41,911 bases of DNA, taken from an uncultured bacterium (GTDB lineage Bacteria; Planctomycetota; UBA1135; UBA2386). How positions within the stretch are numbered: position 1 is the stretch's first letter; every line of letters begins with the position of its first letter. The notes under the pieces are model-generated. The model was not told where the DNA came from and made no database searches. It was given only the letters and a program-made list of their open reading frames with translations. The translations under genes were made by a program, and so were the position numbers. Positions 25,601 through 34,066 of the stretch are shown piece by piece. Location: assembly GCA_937906475.1 (NCBI GenBank), contig CALCZA010000044.1, positions 1-41,911 of the forward strand, given 5' to 3'.

Positions 25601-25805
25601 CGAGTGCTCGCTCAGTGGCTTTGCGCGCCTCGTCGAGCTTGCCTTCACTGCGTTTTCCCTCGGCTTCTCGCAGGTAGGACGTGACGAACCCGGTGGGGGG
25701 CTCTTGGGCAGATAGCGGTGCCGTTGGTGACAGCGTCGCAACGAGTAATGTGGTAGCGAGTCCTTGGAGCCCGAGGCTCAGGGACAATGTGAGGGGTCGA
25801 ATCAC
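22692..25805 (-). CDS. Large exported TPR / metallopeptidase / jelly-roll / thioredoxin-fold fusion
   Basis: This is a 1037-residue protein that starts with a signal peptide (about residues 1-33). TPR-like helices span about 38-180. A zinc peptidase domain of the gluzincin type (peptidase MA / DUF1570-like) follows, with HEAAH at 328-332 and the third ligand Glu348 in WLNEAYASFFEG. A helical repeat region spans about 520-640. A DUF1080/LamG-like jelly-roll at about 690-860 has FLDISTNNGGEWTVHDH. The last 150 residues look like a TlpA-type thioredoxin fold, with MLMFWGPQQDK and GMPRILLLDKDGKV, but the CxxC pair is missing and only one Cys (in VIPCTS) remains, so disulfide exchange of the usual kind is unlikely. 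The start is GTG at 25805. It is divergent from the sulfatase gene by 53 bases. The domain set suggests an envelope enzyme that cuts or sorts proteins. Confidence 0.75.
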   Translation of the reverse strand: MIRPLTLSLSLGLQGLATTLLVATLSPTAPLSAQEPPTGFVTSYLREAEGKRSEGKLDEARKATERALERDPNSLAALQLLAKIAEEQKDLDIAVHSLHRWLDVQEARTGKKGRKARKPILELLTPLDAEATAWKKLQDKYADGLVAIGKQYSRKKDLLGALEIYRHLLAVAPDHPAAKKAIHKIRTTGGKEVAVEDVFAGTDPTGGMPEEEIDKLDREHSEWDNAYQSESDNYRYRTNAGFLVHETSRIAMEQMNMFYRRFFRFMEDGGNTPKIEIRIFKTRDEYLTLGRSPAKWSAGHFIGSAVETYAGGVTGKESVRSMYGTLFHEAAHQFVSLTSPMVPGWLNEAYASFFEGCVILSNGSVKWNRAPPGRLMPLAKRLEQGWMQDTSEADPGDDGQYGQPAGAPPFRMIVASQYSWGPPWYAPTWGVVYFLYNYRADDGQLVYREALHAYYTSHKRGRPTDPIAHFEEVVLANSPLSKAKAIDELDPIWKAWILRLRDRETGKIEVGDELQKWATAALARGDDDMALEFLAEARERSPKDHEVLWQLASLLETRKNKSHAAARYREFRRSLELQGKTDDKRFAVAQKKINKLDSLIARYQKLKQKTATDGLALAVNYENRGLPTMALEIARRMTASYSVPEAMAYYKSLAMRTGKSLARWRVAYNERSLKGWSNPDNSYQAYGKLIRASVKRDGDTMITRELTADVTFDADFSLSAEMRVEDRPPSADGDASGIEGEPNGFMGDLVGLCFGRKGDQQYHAVLLHPKGFLDISTNNGGEWTVHDHRTIPVSSSWHELRIDVTQNNLDVYFDKLFVRSLEFPDAAVVQGAFGLLCGPGKAMFRNVRLLGRDPFDPAARIEREIAMQQVLTDASKRQPGTFSGFRPPELGTLEFLHGETTTLDALRGGPVMLMFWGPQQDKVIPCTSWLRHTLKRTKEKGLTMLLICDPSTTKESLAAHLQDKPLDGAIIALDSSGKTYGDFFLKPGFFGMPRILLLDKDGKVTFEGDPGLRKGEIWKPADGLTYVDAALDKLLAK

Positions 25806-25858
25806 GACTCACACTGTATGCGCTCGACCTTTGCACCGGAAGACGCGACGATTCCGGC

Positions 25859-27907
25859 ATGTGTCGCAACGCCATTCTTCCGTGCCTGTTCGTTTTGCTG
25901 TGCACCGCCTACAATGCGGAGGCGCTCGCGCAGGACTCGCTGTCAGCGAGCCGTCCGAACATTATCTTCATCTTCAGCGATGACCACGCGCCGCACGCGA
26001 TCAGCGCCTACGGGTCGCGCGTCAACAAGACGCCGCATATTGACCGCTTGGCGAAGGAAGGCTTGCTGTTCCGCAACAACTTTTGCGGCAATGCCCTTTG
26101 TGGCCCGTCGCGCGCGACCATCCTCACTGGTCTGCACAGCCATGCGAACGGCTTCATGCGCAACGGCAATGTGTTTGATGGCGATCAGGCAACCTTCCCG
26201 AAGTTACTTGGCAAGGTCGGCTATCAGACGGCCTTGATCGGTAAGTGGCACCTGTCGTCGGATCCGCAAGGCTTCGACAAGTGGATGGTCTTCCCAGGTC
26301 AAGGCAACTACTACAACCCTGACTTTCGCACCAAGGATGGTCGTGTGCGGGTCGTTGGTCACGCGACCAACCTGACGACCAAGCTGTCGATCGAGTGGTT
26401 GAACCAACGCGACGAAGACCGCCCGTTCATGCTGATGTGCCAACACAAGGCACCGCATCGAAACTGGCAGCCGGCACCCGAAGACCTGGCGATGTTTAAG
26501 GACACGATGATCCCGGAGCCGCCGACGTTGTTCGACGACTACAAGGGGCGCGGTCCAATGGCGAAGGCGCAGGAGATGAGCATCGCCAATCACATGTTCC
26601 TGCACTACGACCTGATTGTGCCGCCGAAGGACCCGGATGCATTGAAGGGCACCGATCGCGTTTGGCTCGGACAAAGAAAGCGCATGACCGCGGCGCAACT
26701 CGCCGGGTGGGACAAGGCCTTCGAAGCGGAGAACGCCGCGTTCCTGCGCGAAGACCCGCAAGGCAAGGAACGCGTGCGTTGGGCCTACCAGCGCTACATG
26801 AAGAACTATCTACGTTGCGTCAACGGCGTCGATCGCAGTGTCGGTGAACTGCTGGCGTGGCTCGATGCGCGTCCCGAGGTCAAGAAGAACACGGTCATCA
26901 TCTACAGTTCGGACCAAGGCTTCTACCTCGGCGACCATGGTTGGTACGATAAGCGTTGGATGTACGAAGAGAGCCTGCGCATGCCGCTCGTCATGAGCTG
27001 GCCCGGCCACCTGGAAGCTGGCCGCGAAGTGAAGCAGTTGACGCAGAACATTGACTTCGGTCCGACGTTCCTCGATCTCGCTGGCGCCCCGCCACTTGCG
27101 GCCGCGCACGGTAAGAGCCTCGTGCCCGTGATGAGCAAGCAGACCGGCGACGCGCCGTTCCGCGACGCGATCTACTACCACTACTATGAGTCGCAGGCGG
27201 TGCACATGGTGCCGGCGATGTTTGGCGTGCGCACCGATCGCTACAAGCTGATCCGCTACTACGAGCCGCAGTGGAATACGTGGGAGATGTTCGATCTCGA
27301 GAAGGATCCCGACGAGATGAACAACGTCGCCGAGGACGCGGCCTACCAAGAGATTCGCAAGGACCTCGAACAGCGCCTGGTCAAGCTACGCAAGCAATAC
27401 AACGACGACACCGGCACTGTCGGCGGCGGCGAGTTCCCGATCACGGCGGGTATCGCTCGCGTCGAACGCGAAGGCAAGGCCTACCGCATGTGGGCCAACG
27501 CGCCCGGCGGCTACATGCTCAAGACCGGCGACCGCTTGGGCAACGTCACGCTGTCGACGAAGGTCTTGCCGCTAGCCGGCAAGCAGAACCAGAACGCCTT
27601 CGTCGTGTTCAGTGGCGGTCAACCGCGCGGCCAAATGATGCGGATCGGCTACGAAGTCGCGGCGAAGCGTCTGATCATCATGGGCCCGCAGTGGCGCAAG
27701 ATCACCGCGAAGACCCCGCTCGAGTGGGATGGCAAGACGCCGATCGCGTTGCAGATCCACGTCGACTTTGACAAGCACGAAGTCACAGCCGAAGCTGGCG
27801 GCAAGAAGATCACCGCGAAGATGCCGAAGGGTTGGACGTCGCTGCGTTCGTGGGGTTACGGCGCGAATAACGCAGAGGCGGTATTCATGCCCCTCCAACT
27901 GAATTGA
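25859..27907 (+). CDS. Secreted FGly sulfatase with extra C-terminal domain
   Basis: This 682-residue exported sulfatase removes sulfate from a sugar or another ester. A signal peptide occupies about residues 1-25. The metal site begins with FSDDHAP (Asp41, Asp42), and the maturation signature is CGPSR at 81-85, so Cys81 would be converted to formylglycine. The histidine and lysine motifs GKWHLSS and KAPHRNW are in place, and SSDQGFYLGDHGW gives the second metal pair. Sulfatases of this type usually end near residue 500; here about 150 more residues form a jelly-roll-like domain that may bind glycan. No sulfatase-modifying enzyme (anSME or FGE) is in the window. A hairpin lies 18 bases after the stop. 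Confidence 0.92.
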   Translation: MCRNAILPCLFVLLCTAYNAEALAQDSLSASRPNIIFIFSDDHAPHAISAYGSRVNKTPHIDRLAKEGLLFRNNFCGNALCGPSRATILTGLHSHANGFMRNGNVFDGDQATFPKLLGKVGYQTALIGKWHLSSDPQGFDKWMVFPGQGNYYNPDFRTKDGRVRVVGHATNLTTKLSIEWLNQRDEDRPFMLMCQHKAPHRNWQPAPEDLAMFKDTMIPEPPTLFDDYKGRGPMAKAQEMSIANHMFLHYDLIVPPKDPDALKGTDRVWLGQRKRMTAAQLAGWDKAFEAENAAFLREDPQGKERVRWAYQRYMKNYLRCVNGVDRSVGELLAWLDARPEVKKNTVIIYSSDQGFYLGDHGWYDKRWMYEESLRMPLVMSWPGHLEAGREVKQLTQNIDFGPTFLDLAGAPPLAAAHGKSLVPVMSKQTGDAPFRDAIYYHYYESQAVHMVPAMFGVRTDRYKLIRYYEPQWNTWEMFDLEKDPDEMNNVAEDAAYQEIRKDLEQRLVKLRKQYNDDTGTVGGGEFPITAGIARVEREGKAYRMWANAPGGYMLKTGDRLGNVTLSTKVLPLAGKQNQNAFVVFSGGQPRGQMMRIGYEVAAKRLIIMGPQWRKITAKTPLEWDGKTPIALQIHVDFDKHEVTAEAGGKKITAKMPKGWTSLRSWGYGANNAEAVFMPLQLN

Positions 27908-28212
27908 TTCGAGTCGCCCATCCGGGCGTGATCGCCGCGAGCGGTGTTCACGCCTCTCAGGATCGCCAACCGCTGGATGAAATCGTTCGAGCACGGATTA
28001 CGCGGAGACTCACAACGGCCACCTGAAATAAGCGGTTGCGCGCGCTAGATACGCCTTGCCATGGCAGGTTGTATCAGTGCCGCACCGGCAGGCTCGTCGG
28101 AGGCGTGCCTCGTTGGGGTCTACGTGAATCGGGACGCATTCGGGACTGCGGCTAGCTCGCAATCCGAGCGCCCTGAGGCGACATTAGTAGGTCCACACCC
28201 AACCGATCTAGT
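27908..28212. other. Intergenic region between sulfatase and M28 peptidase genes
   Basis: This gap of about 305 bases contains a hairpin at 27925-27954 that probably ends the sulfatase transcript. Beyond that I see no RNA gene and no good open frame. A promoter for the peptidase gene should lie in its right half, but no clear -35/-10 pair is visible. Confidence 0.55.
27925..27954 (+). terminator. Hairpin after sulfatase gene
   Basis: GGCGTGA at 27925-27931 pairs perfectly with TCACGCC at 27948-27954, with a further CCGC/GCGG match in the loop. It starts 18 bases after the sulfatase stop. No T-tract follows, so it may be a Rho-assisted or weak terminator or a transcript stabiliser. Confidence 0.4.
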
Positions 28213-29970
28213 ATGCAATTCCTGCGCTCCTCGTCGTTGCTCACCCTTCCCCTTCTCATTGGGCTGTTCGCGCCTCTTGCTTATGCGCAGGAAATCGCTG
28301 CCGAGCAAGCAAAGCCGCAGTCCAATGCGCAAGCAAAGCCGCTGTCCAATGCGATGGCGGAGAAGATCAAGAAGGAGGGCATAGAGAACAGCAAGGTGCA
28401 CAGCATCTTGCGCGAAATGACCGGTGACATTGGTCAGCGCCTGACCGGCTCCGACAACTTCACCAAAGCCTGCGATTGGGCGAAGGGTGAATTTGAAAAG
28501 ATGGGCCTACAGGTCGAGCTTGAGCAGTGGGCGGAATGGCAGACGGTTTGGAACCGTGGCAAGTGGGTGGGGCGCATCGTCGAACCGATCCAGCTCGACA
28601 TGTATGTCGCCACCGAAGCGTGGACGGCGCCAACCGACGGACTGCAGACGGCCAGCTTTGTTGCTGCGCCACGATCGGCGACCGGCGATGGCGTTGCGAC
28701 TAAGGGGAAGTGGGTGTTGTCGACGCGCAAGCCGAGCAGCAGCATTTGTGCCGCGGTGCTCGAAGCGGGTGCTCTCGGCGTGGTCTACCGCGCTGGCGAT
28801 CCGAATAAGCAGTTCCCGACGCGGGTGAGAGTGTTCGGCGATTCGAAGGTTGCCAGGATGCCGATCGAGCAAGCGCCCAAGTTGCCAATGATCGCCGTGC
28901 GCGCGGATGACTTTGATCGGCTGATGGAACTGTTCGAGAGCGGCAAGAAACCGGTCGCTCAGTTCGACATCCAAAACGAGTTTAAGCCGGGTCCGATCAA
29001 GTTGCACAACGTGATTGCGACGCTGGTCGGCACCGAAAAGCCCGACGAGGTGGTCATCATCTCTTCGCACCTCGACAGTTGGCACCAAGCGCAAGGTACG
29101 ACTGACAACGGCACTGGCAGTGCCACGACGATGGAAGCCGCCCGCATCTTGATGGCGGTCGGTGCCAAGCCGAAGCGCACGATCAAGTTCTGCTTGTGGG
29201 GCGGCGAGGAACAAGGCTTGCTCGGCAGTCGTGGCTACGTGCAACGGCACCGCGTCGACATGGACAAGGTGTCCGCTGTGTTCAATCACGACACCGGCAC
29301 CAACTGGGCCCAGTCACTTGTAGTAACCAACAAGATGCACGCGCAACTCGAACCGGTGTTTGCGCAGGTGACGCGTTTATTGACGCCGCCCGACGCCGAT
29401 TTTGATGATGAAGTGTTTAACCTGATCGCGCGCGCCGAGATTGGTGGCGGCCGTGGCGGCAGCGATCACGCGTCGTTCTTGGCCGTCAAGGCTCCGGGTC
29501 TTGGCTGGGGACTTAAGGGGCGCGCCAACTACTTCCAGCACACGTGGCACACCCAGTGGGACACGTTCGATAACGCGATCGAAGAGTATCAGCGCCACAC
29601 GGCCACGGTTATCGCGATGGCTGCGCTCGGCACTGCCAACCTAGATTCGATGCTCAACCGCGAAGGCATCACGACGCGCCGCCGTAGTCGAGGTCAATCC
29701 CAGGGTTTCGCCAGCAACTGGTTTGGAGCGGAGATTGATGGCCTGAAGTTCACGTCGGTGAAGCCCGATGGCCGTGCCCACAAACTTGGCGTGCAGAATG
29801 GCGATGTGCTGTTCAAGGTCGATGGCCGCCAGTTGGACAGCATCCGCCAACTGTTCCAGTTCGCGCGTGAGGCCAAGGCCGATACGCTGAAACTAGTCTT
29901 TAAGCGCGGCGACAAGACGTTCGAGGCCGTCTCGAAGAAGGAAGAGTGGCAGGGCCGTCGTCGCCGCTAG
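28213..29970 (+). CDS. Secreted M28 family aminopeptidase with PDZ domain
   Basis: This 585-residue exported zinc peptidase has a signal peptide at about residues 1-26 (ending AYAQ). The M28 domain has its ligands in order: His286 and Asp298 (SSHLDSW, TTDNGTGS), the catalytic and ligand pair Glu332-Glu333 (WGGEEQG), Asp360 (NHDTGTN) and His446. A protease-associated-like insert lies before the catalytic core at about residues 150-250. A PDZ domain at about 490-575 has KLGVQNGDVLFKVDGRQ, which may recognise peptide C-termini. The family includes aminopeptidases that act on N-terminal residues of extracellular peptides. No partner gene is adjacent; the next gene converges on it 57 bases away. 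Confidence 0.9.
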   Translation: MQFLRSSSLLTLPLLIGLFAPLAYAQEIAAEQAKPQSNAQAKPLSNAMAEKIKKEGIENSKVHSILREMTGDIGQRLTGSDNFTKACDWAKGEFEKMGLQVELEQWAEWQTVWNRGKWVGRIVEPIQLDMYVATEAWTAPTDGLQTASFVAAPRSATGDGVATKGKWVLSTRKPSSSICAAVLEAGALGVVYRAGDPNKQFPTRVRVFGDSKVARMPIEQAPKLPMIAVRADDFDRLMELFESGKKPVAQFDIQNEFKPGPIKLHNVIATLVGTEKPDEVVIISSHLDSWHQAQGTTDNGTGSATTMEAARILMAVGAKPKRTIKFCLWGGEEQGLLGSRGYVQRHRVDMDKVSAVFNHDTGTNWAQSLVVTNKMHAQLEPVFAQVTRLLTPPDADFDDEVFNLIARAEIGGGRGGSDHASFLAVKAPGLGWGLKGRANYFQHTWHTQWDTFDNAIEEYQRHTATVIAMAALGTANLDSMLNREGITTRRRSRGQSQGFASNWFGAEIDGLKFTSVKPDGRAHKLGVQNGDVLFKVDGRQLDSIRQLFQFAREAKADTLKLVFKRGDKTFEAVSKKEEWQGRRRR

Positions 29971-30027
29971 TGAGTCTCTGTATGACGAGTGACAGTCAGC
30001 CTGTCGCGGCTAACTAGTCGCCGCTAT

Positions 30028-31584
30028 TTATTCGGGCGCGGGTAGGGCGCGGCCGTTGACGTAGTCGACGAAGCCAAACTTGTCGGCATTGCCTGCGGTT
30101 TGACCGAGCAAGTCGAAGCAGAGGGCGCGCGCCTTCGCGAACGCGTCCAGCGAGTGCGTCTCGGCTTGTTTTTTGTCGAGCCTGCCGACTTCGTGCGCGA
30201 ACGAGATGTCGCCGAGTCCTTCAGACATGCGCTCTAGGTTCTGGCGGTGGTAGCCGCCGTCGGCCGTGACCTTGCGTTCACAGTTGAGGAACATCATCCG
30301 GAAGCGCTCGAGTGCTTTGACGACGAATGTTGATTGGCGCAACTCGTGGCGCAGGTCGTCGATGTCGAGGTGCTTGTCCATCAGATACGAGTTGACCCAC
30401 AGGGCGTAGTAGGCGGCGATGTCGAAGTTCCATTTGATCGTCATCAGTTCGTAGCTGCCGAACAGGTCGTATTGCTCGCGGTAGAGCGGCAGGTTCGCCT
30501 GATAGCGGAACTCCAGGTAGCTGTTGTAGAGTTTCTGCCGTTCGGCAGTGTCTTCCCCATCGTGCTGGCGCCCGATCAGATCAGTGACGCAGTCGTTGCT
30601 GAGCGTGATGAAGTCGCTGCCCGGACTGTAGAACGGATCCGAGAACGCGGCGGCCTCTCCAATCACCGCCCAGCGATCGCCAAACCACTTCTTGGTGCCG
30701 TATGCCAGTTGGCCATACGCGCCGAAATCCAACCACTCGGCATCACCGATTAGGTCTCGGCAAGCGCGTTGGCTGTTCAGGAACTCGCGCAGGCCATCTT
30801 GAGTCAAGAGTTCGCGACCGACATGGCGCTTGTCGCCGACGATGCCGACGCTGGTGACGCCGCCGCGCAGCGGAATCAGCCAAATCCAATAGCCGCGATG
30901 CATAAAGTGCACCGTGGATAGGCGCCGCGAGGTGTGCCGCGTGCGCGCGCGCCAGGCCGGGTCGATGTCGTGGCCGTCGAGATCGGCGACGTTGCCGAGC
31001 CTTGCCCACGATCCCAGGCAGCGATGCTGCGTCCCTGGAACTCGCAGGTCGAGTTTCTTCGCTAGCAAGCTATTGCGACCGGTTGCATCGACGACCCACT
31101 TGGTCGTGACGCTCCGCGAAGTGTTGTGCTCTTGGAACGTGACCTTGTGGTGGGGGTCGCCAAACTCGACATCTTCGACTTTGCAGCCCTCCAGGATGTC
31201 GGCTCCAAGTCGGGCGCTACCGTCGCGCAGTTCGCGTTCGAATGTCGAGCGATCGAGTTGGAAACTCGGGTGGAAAGGCAAGCCGAAGCTGCCGATCTCG
31301 CTCATCTGTTCGAGGCGTGCGTTCTTCTGTTCGTTATCGAAGAAGAAGCGCAGTCCGTTCTTTGGTAGGTGGTTTTCGTAGAGGTAGGTGGTCAGGCCAA
31401 GCTTGCGAACGAGGTAGTTGGAGAACAGTTCGACCGTTGCTTCGCCAACCTTGTAAGCCGTGTCGGTGGCTCGTTCGAGACACAGGACGCGCAGGTCCGG
31501 GCGGGTCAAGCGCATCTGGCGCGCGAGCAGGCCACCAGCGAGGCCACCGCCTAGAATGACGAGGTCGTAATCAGGTTGCGTCAT
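30028..31584 (-). CDS. FAD-dependent halogenase-family oxidoreductase (aryl-polyene-type cluster)
   Basis: This 518-residue flavoprotein is of the tryptophan-halogenase superfamily. It has the FAD loop LGGGLAGGLLA at about 11-21, the VGEAT motif at 46-50, and WIWLIP, which fits the WxWxIP signature of FADH2-dependent halogenases. Lys75 in LPKNGLRF lies about where the catalytic Lys of PrnA-type halogenases is found; this placement is by eye. It ends the ACP-KS-CLF operon, overlapping the CLF stop in an ATGA junction, so it should act on the polyketide or the ACP-bound chain. A related gene is known in the xanthomonadin pigment locus, whose product is brominated. It could instead be a hydroxylase or a desaturase-like oxidase, so halogenation is not proven. 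Confidence 0.75.
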   Translation of the reverse strand: MTQPDYDLVILGGGLAGGLLARQMRLTRPDLRVLCLERATDTAYKVGEATVELFSNYLVRKLGLTTYLYENHLPKNGLRFFFDNEQKNARLEQMSEIGSFGLPFHPSFQLDRSTFERELRDGSARLGADILEGCKVEDVEFGDPHHKVTFQEHNTSRSVTTKWVVDATGRNSLLAKKLDLRVPGTQHRCLGSWARLGNVADLDGHDIDPAWRARTRHTSRRLSTVHFMHRGYWIWLIPLRGGVTSVGIVGDKRHVGRELLTQDGLREFLNSQRACRDLIGDAEWLDFGAYGQLAYGTKKWFGDRWAVIGEAAAFSDPFYSPGSDFITLSNDCVTDLIGRQHDGEDTAERQKLYNSYLEFRYQANLPLYREQYDLFGSYELMTIKWNFDIAAYYALWVNSYLMDKHLDIDDLRHELRQSTFVVKALERFRMMFLNCERKVTADGGYHRQNLERMSEGLGDISFAHEVGRLDKKQAETHSLDAFAKARALCFDLLGQTAGNADKFGFVDYVNGRALPAPE

Positions 31585-32798
31585 GGCTGAGAGAACGTAA
31601 GCCAGGAACTCACACCGCCGGCGGCGTGAGCGGAGCAGAGGATGTGTTGGGCGTGGATCAGGCCATCGGCCAGTTCGATGCCGATGTTCGGGTCGGGTTG
31701 CGTGCAGCCTTGTGGCTTGCCGAAGTTTGTGCCGATGAGTGCGAGCATCGCGGCGCCGAGGGTGCCGCCGCCGAACTCGCCCGTAACGGACTTTGGCGCG
31801 AGTACCTGCGGCAGTTTGGGCAAGACCGTTCGCAGGATTTCGGCTTCGAGTGCGTCACCGCGTCGTGCTCCCGATGCCGAACTGATGACGGTGTCGACCG
31901 TGCGCAGTTGTGGGCCAAGCCGTTCTTGCAGGCGGGCCGCGAGGGCTGCGCTATCGCGACCGTGGCCGGTGCGCGGCGCTGTTGGGTCGAATGCGCGGGC
32001 GCTGTCGCCGACGCGCGCGAGGACGCGGGCACCGCGTGCCTTGGCGTGTTGGTCGCGTTCGAGCACCAAGATTGTGCCGCCATCGCCGGCTAGGTAGCCG
32101 TTGCGTTGCGTGTCAAAGGGACGCGGCAGTTCTTCGGTCTTGCCGTCGCGCGCGGTTGGCCGAGCGAGTGCCCGGAACCGATCGAGGATCGCGTAGGACA
32201 GTGGTTGCAGTTCGTCGACCGAACCAGCGAGGCAGACATCGGCGCGTCCCAGTCGAAGATCGTTGGTCGCTTGGGCAATGGCGAGCAGCGGACCCGCTTC
32301 GCGTTGGCAGATCGTCAGGTTGGCGCCGCGTGCTCCCGTCGCGATCGCGATTTGGCCGGCCGCAGCATTGGCCACGCAATCGGTGAACAAGAACGGTGAC
32401 GCGAACTTGCCGCCCTTCTGCAGGACTTGTAGAGCGAGCCGTTCGGTAAATCCGCCAGGCCCAAACGCCGTCGCGATCGTCACGGCAGTTCGTTCGCTGG
32501 GAATCTCGGCGAGGCCGGCGTGACCGAGCGCCATGCGTGCGCACGTGACCGCATGCTGTGAGAACTGGCTCATGCGCCGGCCGTCATCTTCGGAGAGCCA
32601 CGGGGTCAGGTCGAGTTCGCCAGTCGCGGCAACTTGCGTCGCCGAACCATTGCGGTGGTAGCCGGCGGAGCGGTCGATGTCGGATGTTGTGGCGACGCCG
32701 GTCGCGAGCGCTTGTTGCAGGGCGTCGATCCCGAGACCGAACGGTCCGAGGCAGCCGATGCCGGTGACGACGACTTGGTTGTTCGTGCCGTTGGTCAT
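31581..32798 (-). CDS. Chain-length-factor-like beta-ketoacyl synthase (no catalytic Cys)
   Basis: This 405-residue member of the thiolase-fold ketosynthase family aligns well with its neighbour, but its active-site residues are gone. In the nucleophile region TICQREAG the position of Cys in the partner (TYSTACTSA) is Glu167. The first His motif (partner AHGTGT) reads SASGARRG, and the second (partner GHLLGAAGG) reads GEFGGGTLGA. It therefore cannot condense by itself and most likely pairs with the active KS as KS-beta, controlling chain length. Classical aromatic CLFs have Gln at this place. ATG 32798 forms an ATGA overlap with the active KS stop. Length is typical. Confidence 0.85.
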   Translation of the reverse strand: MTNGTNNQVVVTGIGCLGPFGLGIDALQQALATGVATTSDIDRSAGYHRNGSATQVAATGELDLTPWLSEDDGRRMSQFSQHAVTCARMALGHAGLAEIPSERTAVTIATAFGPGGFTERLALQVLQKGGKFASPFLFTDCVANAAAGQIAIATGARGANLTICQREAGPLLAIAQATNDLRLGRADVCLAGSVDELQPLSYAILDRFRALARPTARDGKTEELPRPFDTQRNGYLAGDGGTILVLERDQHAKARGARVLARVGDSARAFDPTAPRTGHGRDSAALAARLQERLGPQLRTVDTVISSASGARRGDALEAEILRTVLPKLPQVLAPKSVTGEFGGGTLGAAMLALIGTNFGKPQGCTQPDPNIGIELADGLIHAQHILCSAHAAGGVSSWLTFSQP

Positions 32799-34066
32799 TG
32801 GCTGCGCTGCCCTTCTGGCGAGCGATTATCTTCTGGAGCACGATCGCCTGGCGAAGAATGCCGGGGACTGCGCAGCACGATCACCGCGTTGTTGCCGCCG
32901 AACGCGAGATTGGTCGATATGCCAACGTTGCTCGTTGGCAGCGCGCGTGCTTCATGCAACACGACATCGAGTCCGAGTTCGGGGTCTGACGGAGTGTCAC
33001 CGGCGGTCGCCGGTAGCAGGCGATGTTGGATTGATAGCACCGTCAGCACGGCTTCGATGCCGCCGGCCGCGCCGAGCAAGTGCCCGACCATGCTCTTTGT
33101 TGACGTGATCGGCAGGCTTTTGGCGCGATCGCCGAAGACGGCGTTCATGGCCTTGCTCTCGGAGACATCGTTGTGTGGCGTGCCGGTGCCGTGCGCGTTG
33201 ACGAACGTGATGTCGTCGGGCGACAGGCCGCCTTCTTGCAGAGCTTGGTTAATCGCCGCCACGGCGCCGCGCCCTTCTGGATCCGGCGCCGACACGTGGT
33301 TGGCGTCACAGGAGCGGCCGGCGGAGACGAGTTCGGCTAGCACCGTGGCACCGCGAGCGATGGCTTGGCTACGACGTTCGAGAACCAGGACGCCGGCGCC
33401 TTCACCCATCAGTAGACCCTTGCGATCTTTGCGGAAGGGTCGGGTCGGATCGGAGTCGATGGCGCGCAGGCTGTTGAAGCCGGCATAGGTGATTTCACAC
33501 AATTCATCAGCGCCGCCCGCGATCGCGACGTCAACTTCACCTGAGTGTAGTGCATCGAGAGCGGCCCCGATGGCGACGTTGGCCGACGTGCACGCCGTGG
33601 AGTAGGTGATGACGGGGCCACCGCAGCGGAATTGCTTGGCGACCGCGTTGCCGGGGCCATCGTTCTGCAGGCCAACGATCGAGTGCAGGTCGCCCTCTTC
33701 GTTATTGAGCAGTTTGTGCAGGAATCGTTCGCCTTCGAACAAGGCGCCGGTGCTGCTGCCGAAGAACACTCCGGTGCGCCCTGATTGCAGTAGGTCCTTG
33801 GGCACGTTCTGCGCGGCTGCGGCGGTCGCGGTGCAGCCGAAGCGATCGGCCCGCGACATGTGGGCGAACTGCTGAGGCAAGGCGTTCGTATCGACTTGGG
33901 CGGCAAGTTTGGTGCGATGCGACGCTGTCTCGAACAGGCTCAGTTCGCCGATTCCGCGCGTTCCTGCGGTGACGCCTTGCCACAATGACTCGGCAGTCGC
34001 GCCGAGGCTGGAGACTGCGCCGATCCCGGTCACCACGACGGGGTCATCTTGCAACGATCTGCTCAC
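32795..34066 (-). CDS. Beta-ketoacyl-ACP synthase (KS-alpha, FabF-like)
   Basis: This 423-residue ketosynthase extends the polyketide chain by decarboxylative condensation of malonyl-ACP. The catalytic residues are intact: Cys159 in TACTSA, His292 in NAHGTGTPHND, Lys324 and His329 in KSMVGHLLGAAGG. Overall it looks like FabF and the KS of aryl-polyene and other type II systems. The GTG start at 34066 overlaps the ACP stop as GTGA. It sits beside its own ACP and a Cys-less partner, so it is a dedicated pathway enzyme and not the housekeeping FabF. The Pro/Glu/Arg-rich C-terminal tail is probably disordered. Confidence 0.92.
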   Translation of the reverse strand: MSRSLQDDPVVVTGIGAVSSLGATAESLWQGVTAGTRGIGELSLFETASHRTKLAAQVDTNALPQQFAHMSRADRFGCTATAAAAQNVPKDLLQSGRTGVFFGSSTGALFEGERFLHKLLNNEEGDLHSIVGLQNDGPGNAVAKQFRCGGPVITYSTACTSANVAIGAALDALHSGEVDVAIAGGADELCEITYAGFNSLRAIDSDPTRPFRKDRKGLLMGEGAGVLVLERRSQAIARGATVLAELVSAGRSCDANHVSAPDPEGRGAVAAINQALQEGGLSPDDITFVNAHGTGTPHNDVSESKAMNAVFGDRAKSLPITSTKSMVGHLLGAAGGIEAVLTVLSIQHRLLPATAGDTPSDPELGLDVVLHEARALPTSNVGISTNLAFGGNNAVIVLRSPRHSSPGDRAPEDNRSPEGQRSQ

